Assembly: GCF_039545035.1 (NCBI RefSeq)
Contig: NZ_BAABRO010000002.1
Span: 620,001 to 684,000 of the forward strand
DNA: 64,000 bases
Direction of reading: 5' to 3'
Source: Novipirellula caenicola
GTDB lineage: Bacteria; Planctomycetota; Planctomycetia; Pirellulales; Pirellulaceae
Both the position numbers and the translations under genes were made by a program. The stretch's first letter is position 1, and each line of letters opens with the position of its first letter. Below the pieces are notes generated by a model. It ran no database searches and had not been told where the DNA came from. It saw nothing but the letters and a program-made list of their open reading frames with translations. Shown here in pieces: positions 59,782 to 64,000 of the stretch.

Positions 59782-62700
59782 ATGTTATTAGAACGAATCG
59801 ATATTGATGCACACGGTCCGCTAAATCGTGTCGAACTTGGCCCGTTCTCGGAACATCTGAACGTCGTCTTTGGCCCCGAAGGCTCTGGCAAAACCGCGAT
59901 CGCACGCTTCGTTCGCGACTCGATCCTCGACCGCGAATACCCGCTCGGCATGATGAGTTCCTCTTCGGGACGCGTCGTGTGGGCCGATCGCAATGGGCTG
60001 CTGCATTGCCGCCGCGAACAAGATGGTTCCAAACAGGGTCGCCGTTCGATCGAATTCGAATCGCGAGGCGGTTCGTCGTATGACAGCTACCTCCATGATC
60101 ATCCATGGCTCGGATCGGTTGTTGATGGCGGTCCACAGCATCCCGCATCGCTGCATGGCGTGGAATCCGCTGCCACCCGCGCCGTCCATTCGATCCAGCT
60201 TCCCGAGGCCATCATTGACGCCGTGATCACCGACACTGCGATCACTCAAGTCGCTCGCGTGGTATCGGCTTGCATTCGCTGTGGGCTCGATTCACCACAA
60301 ACCTATCGCTCACTGCCGTTTCAAAACGCTCACCTTGACCATCCCACCGCCGCCGCTGGGTATGACCGATTCGACGCACCGCCGATGCCGGCAAATGATC
60401 GCCAAGCTCGCTCACTGCGTGCTCAATTGGCCGATGTGGAATTGGAACTATCCCGTTTGGAACCCACACCGCTGCAAGAAGAATCGTTGTTGGCGCGTCG
60501 CGATGAATTGACTCAACAACTCAACCGCCGAAGCACTCGCACCGCGACGGCAGCCCCCCGTCACGATCGCGAACACATTGAACGACGTTTGGCCGACATG
60601 CACGATCGCGCTACTCATCTGCGAGCTCGTCAAAACGAGCTTCGTCGCTGGGTTGCCGATCTTGATTCGCAGCTGCACGCCAACAACGTGAATCCGACCG
60701 ATTCCGTGACCGACAACTACAAACAACATTGGGCGATGCGTGACGAAACGCTTCGTCGCCAATTGGATGATCTTGATGCCCAAATGATCCGTTGGCGTCG
60801 TGCACTATTGGAAGTCCGCGGTCTCCGCGACGCAATTTTGGCGACGCGGCAACACCTGCGATCAACCGGCCACGCCTACGCAACGGACTTCGGTCCTCGA
60901 GACGAAGCGATCCTGCGACGCCGTCGGTTGGACGGTTTTCTCGATGCGATCGATCGCTTTGATCCGTCGCGTGGATGGAACGAATTCTATAGCGACGCGT
61001 ATTATGCTGACGATCTGCACCACGCTTCGCGTGTTCGCAGTGAAGCGGACGTCCGTTACTCGCGCAGCGGCCGAGCGATCGATCCGATCCACTCACTCGA
61101 CGAACTCGATCAACGCGTCGAATCCGCGACGCGTCAAATCGATTGGTTGCTGCAACGATATGCCAGCAACGAGCACGTTGATCATCAATGGTACCAGCAG
61201 GCGGGCGAATCGTCAGCGTTTGGCGGAACCACGCTCGAAGAAACGCTGCGTACGATCCGCAATGACTTGGTTCATGCTTCACGTCACGCTGTGAATCAGA
61301 AATGGGACTCGCTGCATGGTCACGCCGTGCCGTCGGCGACGCTCAGCCCAGCGACGGCCGACGATCTTCGCGAACTCGACCGTAGCGAAAAGTGGTTGGT
61401 CAACGCGATCGACCAAATGATGCAACATCGCGAATGGATGTTGAACCGCTACACTCCGTCGGAGATGAAAGAGACTCAGGATTGGGCGCGCCACCGAGAA
61501 TTGTTACAATGGCGTTATCAAAACGAGCGTGCGGAGCGTGTCGCTGAACTGGACCGCACCTCGCGTGAACTCGAATCCTGTTTGGCCGACGTGGCTCGTC
61601 TGCGTCGTCATGCCCAAGAATCCATCGCCGCCGACGCGGCACGCCAAGCCGAACGACAAGACGCAATCGCTCGCGAAGCCATCGTGCAAGAGTTGCGTAT
61701 CCTCGACAGCAAATTGGCACGGCTATCGCGTGTTCGCTGGCTTCGGAGCCGGGCCAAGGAACTGCGAGATCAGCTGCGTGCGATGCGAACCCCGGTACAA
61801 ACCGCATCACCGCTTGCCCAAACCGCAAGCCGTTGGCTGGTCCGTTTGTCCGGCGGACGCCTTCGCAGCGTTTCCTGGCAAACCGAGCGTATTTCGCAAC
61901 CGTTGCTGAACGATCCGGTAGCGCCCCCCAGTCAGTCGGCTGCGACGGTGCACGACATCACTCGCGTGTTCATTGACGGACGCGACGAATCACGCTGCAG
62001 CAATACCCAGCGTGCGTTGACCGTGATCGCGGTCCGAATGGCAGCGGGCGAACTGCTTGCCCGGCTCGGCAAACCGGTTCCTGTGGTGCTTGAGATTCCT
62101 CGTTCGTTGCCAGCCTATGTCAATCATTCCATCGACGGTGATCGACCTGCAGCCACCGCGGATACCTCGTTTTATCACCACAGTCACGATGGTCGTTTGA
62201 ATCATCCGATCGCCGCGGCGCTTCGCGATTATGCCGGCGCAGGCCGTCAGATCGTGTTGCTAACCAGTGACCAAAATTTGACAGACGAGCTGGCTCGTGT
62301 TGGTGGCCGCTGCTTTGCATTGCGAGCCGACCGCGTGGTGCATGCTCACCGTCCACTGTGGAAACCGCACTATGCGACGGAGCAATATATCGGCCCGCAT
62401 CCTCATACTTATGGCGACCACCTCGTGGGTGAACACCCTTCCTATCAAACCGACGATTATCGCGTGAACGATATCAACCGTGATCTCGACATGGCTTGGC
62501 GAGAAACCTACGGGGCAAGCGTTAACGCCGAGGCCGCTGCCCCATCGCACCATCGCGCTGCGAATCAGTTTTACGGCAGCCATCCCGTGCGAACCGATGC
62601 GGCTCGTGACGGAGCCATGTTCCGCGATGGCTACTACTACGCCGACACCTACACGACATCCGCTCCGCACTCGATCGACGCCACGGTGGTGCCGCGGCGA

Positions 62701-64000
62701 AACAGCGTGCCCCAAGATCGTATCGTCACCGACCGCGGCCAATTGAATGTGATGCGTCATGGCGAGTCGTCAGATCCTGCTTTTTTTTTAACAGTCGACA
62801 GCCCTATTGATCAGGCGCCCTCGATCGATGCCGTCGCCGCCGCCCGACTGCGGGGATTGATGGTGACGCACATCACCCATTTGATGCAGCAAGATCCCAA
62901 TCGTTTGTCCGACGCGTTGGGATTGGCAAGCGTGGATGCTTCGACCATCCGTCGTTGGCAAAGTGAGTGCCGGTTGGTTTGCCGCGTGCCCAAGCTTCGC
63001 GGTTTTGACGCTCGCGTGTTGGTTGGCTGCGGAGTGACCGATCCCGCGCAGCTAGCGTCGATCCATCCCACCGACTTGCTGCAACGTGTCGAAGATTTCT
63101 TGGCGACCGAGCAGGGCCAAAAGGTATTGCTGAGCGGCAGCAGTCGTGAACTTTCACGAATCACCAGCTGGATTGCCGCGGCTAACAGCTGGGGTCCCGA
63201 AAAAGGCCCCCGCTATGTCGATGGCCGAGCGATTCGAAAAACCAATCGTCAATCGCGTCGCACTAGCGATCGCTCGCAATTCAGTGATCACCAAGGCCTC
63301 GGCTACGACGATCTGGACGATGCCGAAGTCCGTTACGGCATTGTGACGATCAACGGGTACCGTCGCGACCACGACGGTCTGCGTGTTGCCCGCGACCGCT
63401 CAGCCCGATCCGACTCAGCCCGATCCGACTCAGCCCGATCCGACTCGACTCGATCCAGCTCAGCACGATCCAGCTCGCGGCGTTCCAGCTCGATGCGATC
63501 GGGTACGACTCGTTCGCTTCGCCGCGGCCGCACCACGGAATCAAATCGTCGCCGTTACTCGGAATCCAACGACGACCGATCATCGCGTCTGGCGGGTCTG
63601 AGTGCTCGCTCGGGCAACCGCGAAACCCGACAAGCCGATTCGAATGAGGAATCGAATTACCGTGACTCGCGAAACCGCGACGGATACAACTCTGACCAAA
63701 CAACTCACGGGGAATCAAGTCAGTCGTCGCGTGGCGAACGATCGCGTCGTCGCCGCTCGAACCGCGACGGTTCAACGTCCAAACGCGATGTCGTCCGTTT
63801 GTCCGACCGTGAAGCCCAGCCTGAGTCGCGTTCCTTTGACCGCAGCGACCGCGAGCCTCGTGAATCACGTGAGCTACGTGAATCTCATGAGCGACGCGAA
63901 TCGCGTTCGATGCGAGATCGATCCGAGACGCGAGCCGTCAAATCGCGTGAACCTCGCGACACCGAATCGGAGCTTCGCTTTTACCTACAACGAGACAGCC
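59782..64000 (+). CDS. Giant SMC/YhaN-like ATPase fused to DUF4332-like HhH domain and RS-repeat tail (3' partial)
   Basis: I read this frame codon by codon from ATG 59782 to the window end and met no stop in 1406 codons, so the 3' end lies outside. N-terminus: LLERIDIDAHGPLNRVELGPF then Walker A GPEGSGKT (residues 31-38), the layout of SMC/RecN/YhaN-type ATPases. Residues ~210-670 are charged and heptad-rich (coiled coil), with two Trp-rich inserts. ASRWLVRLSGGRLRSVSW (~681-698) matches the YhaN pattern that precedes the second ATPase lobe; RDESRCSNTQRALTVIAVRMAAGELL (~733-758) would be the signature helix, VVLEIPR (768-774, Glu771) the Walker B strand, and RQIVLLTSDQNLTDEL the switch region. 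Residues ~1011-1138 resemble DUF4332 (helix-hairpin-helix), with WQSECRLVCRVPKLRGFDARVLVGCGVTD. From ~1205 the chain is Arg/Ser-rich with exact SARSD repeats. Probably DNA-associated; role unknown. Confidence 0.85.
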   Translation, partial: MLLERIDIDAHGPLNRVELGPFSEHLNVVFGPEGSGKTAIARFVRDSILDREYPLGMMSSSSGRVVWADRNGLLHCRREQDGSKQGRRSIEFESRGGSSYDSYLHDHPWLGSVVDGGPQHPASLHGVESAATRAVHSIQLPEAIIDAVITDTAITQVARVVSACIRCGLDSPQTYRSLPFQNAHLDHPTAAAGYDRFDAPPMPANDRQARSLRAQLADVELELSRLEPTPLQEESLLARRDELTQQLNRRSTRTATAAPRHDREHIERRLADMHDRATHLRARQNELRRWVADLDSQLHANNVNPTDSVTDNYKQHWAMRDETLRRQLDDLDAQMIRWRRALLEVRGLRDAILATRQHLRSTGHAYATDFGPRDEAILRRRRLDGFLDAIDRFDPSRGWNEFYSDAYYADDLHHASRVRSEADVRYSRSGRAIDPIHSLDELDQRVESATRQIDWLLQRYASNEHVDHQWYQQAGESSAFGGTTLEETLRTIRNDLVHASRHAVNQKWDSLHGHAVPSATLSPATADDLRELDRSEKWLVNAIDQMMQHREWMLNRYTPSEMKETQDWARHRELLQWRYQNERAERVAELDRTSRELESCLADVARLRRHAQESIAADAARQAERQDAIAREAIVQELRILDSKLARLSRVRWLRSRAKELRDQLRAMRTPVQTASPLAQTASRWLVRLSGGRLRSVSWQTERISQPLLNDPVAPPSQSAATVHDITRVFIDGRDESRCSNTQRALTVIAVRMAAGELLARLGKPVPVVLEIPRSLPAYVNHSIDGDRPAATADTSFYHHSHDGRLNHPIAAALRDYAGAGRQIVLLTSDQNLTDELARVGGRCFALRADRVVHAHRPLWKPHYATEQYIGPHPHTYGDHLVGEHPSYQTDDYRVNDINRDLDMAWRETYGASVNAEAAAPSHHRAANQFYGSHPVRTDAARDGAMFRDGYYYADTYTTSAPHSIDATVVPRRNSVPQDRIVTDRGQLNVMRHGESSDPAFFLTVDSPIDQAPSIDAVAAARLRGLMVTHITHLMQQDPNRLSDALGLASVDASTIRRWQSECRLVCRVPKLRGFDARVLVGCGVTDPAQLASIHPTDLLQRVEDFLATEQGQKVLLSGSSRELSRITSWIAAANSWGPEKGPRYVDGRAIRKTNRQSRRTSDRSQFSDHQGLGYDDLDDAEVRYGIVTINGYRRDHDGLRVARDRSARSDSARSDSARSDSTRSSSARSSSRRSSSMRSGTTRSLRRGRTTESNRRRYSESNDDRSSRLAGLSARSGNRETRQADSNEESNYRDSRNRDGYNSDQTTHGESSQSSRGERSRRRRSNRDGSTSKRDVVRLSDREAQPESRSFDRSDREPRESRELRESHERRESRSMRDRSETRAVKSREPRDTESELRFYLQRDS
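63400..63494 (+). repeat. 15-bp coding tandem repeat (SARSD)
   Basis: TCAGCCCGATCCGAC occurs exactly three times (63400-63444), then three diverging 15-bp units follow. In frame they encode SARSD x3, STRSS, SARSS and SRRSS, inside the giant ATPase gene. Confidence 0.93.

Noticed and set aside
62770-62790. Possible frameshift at a run of T residues in the giant ATPase gene
   Set aside because: The frame reads through the nine-T run without a stop, and the domain after it stays coherent in the same frame, so no shift is needed.

Overview
The window looks like chromosomal DNA of a planctomycete of the Pirellulaceae (Rhodopirellula-like). This is inferred from gene content, not from a database search. 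The evidence is two DUF1559 proteins with the prepilin-like [16 protein letters not shown] start, a PVC-type CxxCH haem protein with HEAT repeats, a DUF1080 protein, a Tat-exported Gfo/Idh/MocA oxidoreductase, an EF-hand plus P-domain protein, a DUF4332-like domain, roughly mid-50s GC, and long hairpin-rich intergenic spacers. No rRNA, tRNA, IS element, phage gene or CRISPR array was found.

Layout. 1-417: end of a SelA-like PLP enzyme. 453-900: three-copy 150-bp hairpin repeat. 1736-3947: rhamnulokinase and 5-formyl-THF cyclo-ligase. 4302-8770: secretin-N-domain protein and EF-hand/P-domain protein. 9119-15758: likely operon of a secreted propeller-like protein, a PVC-type haem protein and a heptahaem cytochrome with TPRs. 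16093-19936: two copies of a DUF1559 + small lipoprotein + terminator cassette. 19969-25722 (minus): Gfo/Idh/MocA oxidoreductase, five-copy 145-bp repeat array, mutS, NIPSNAP protein. 26285-28906: membrane-anchored FecR-like protein. 29272-31410 (minus): GspE-like ATPase with lost catalytic motifs and a pseudopilin-like partner. 31689-36748 (minus): clpB and dnaK. 37132-39169: pheA and a SpoU/TrmH methyltransferase. 39263-40761 (minus): small membrane protein and a CvfB-like S1 protein. 41215-45155: UspA, a hypothetical and a P2-type cation ATPase. 45399-46540: MarR regulator translationally coupled to a peroxiredoxin. 46768-49287: Tat-exported pyruvyl-transferase-like protein and a CX5R-phosphatase/CxxCH fusion. 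49521-52102 (minus): DUF1080 protein and trpD. 52260-53201: nucleoside hydrolase. 53348-58561: four-gene ABC export/gliding-like operon with ATGA overlaps. 58714-59463: DUF3467 protein. 59782 to the window end: a reading frame of at least 1406 codons encoding an SMC/YhaN-like ATPase fused to a DUF4332-like HhH domain and an Arg/Ser-repeat tail.

The parts that stand out are: (1) the giant ATPase-DUF4332-RS protein; (2) the degenerate GspE/pseudopilin pair; (3) the duplicated DUF1559-lipoprotein cassette with matched terminators and matched CTATAGA pairs upstream; and (4) several families of mirrored-hairpin repeats, two of them in tandem with nearly the same period. The housekeeping genes (mutS, clpB, dnaK, pheA, trpD) look normal, except that the chorismate mutase part of PheA lacks a recognisable P-x-R-E stretch.
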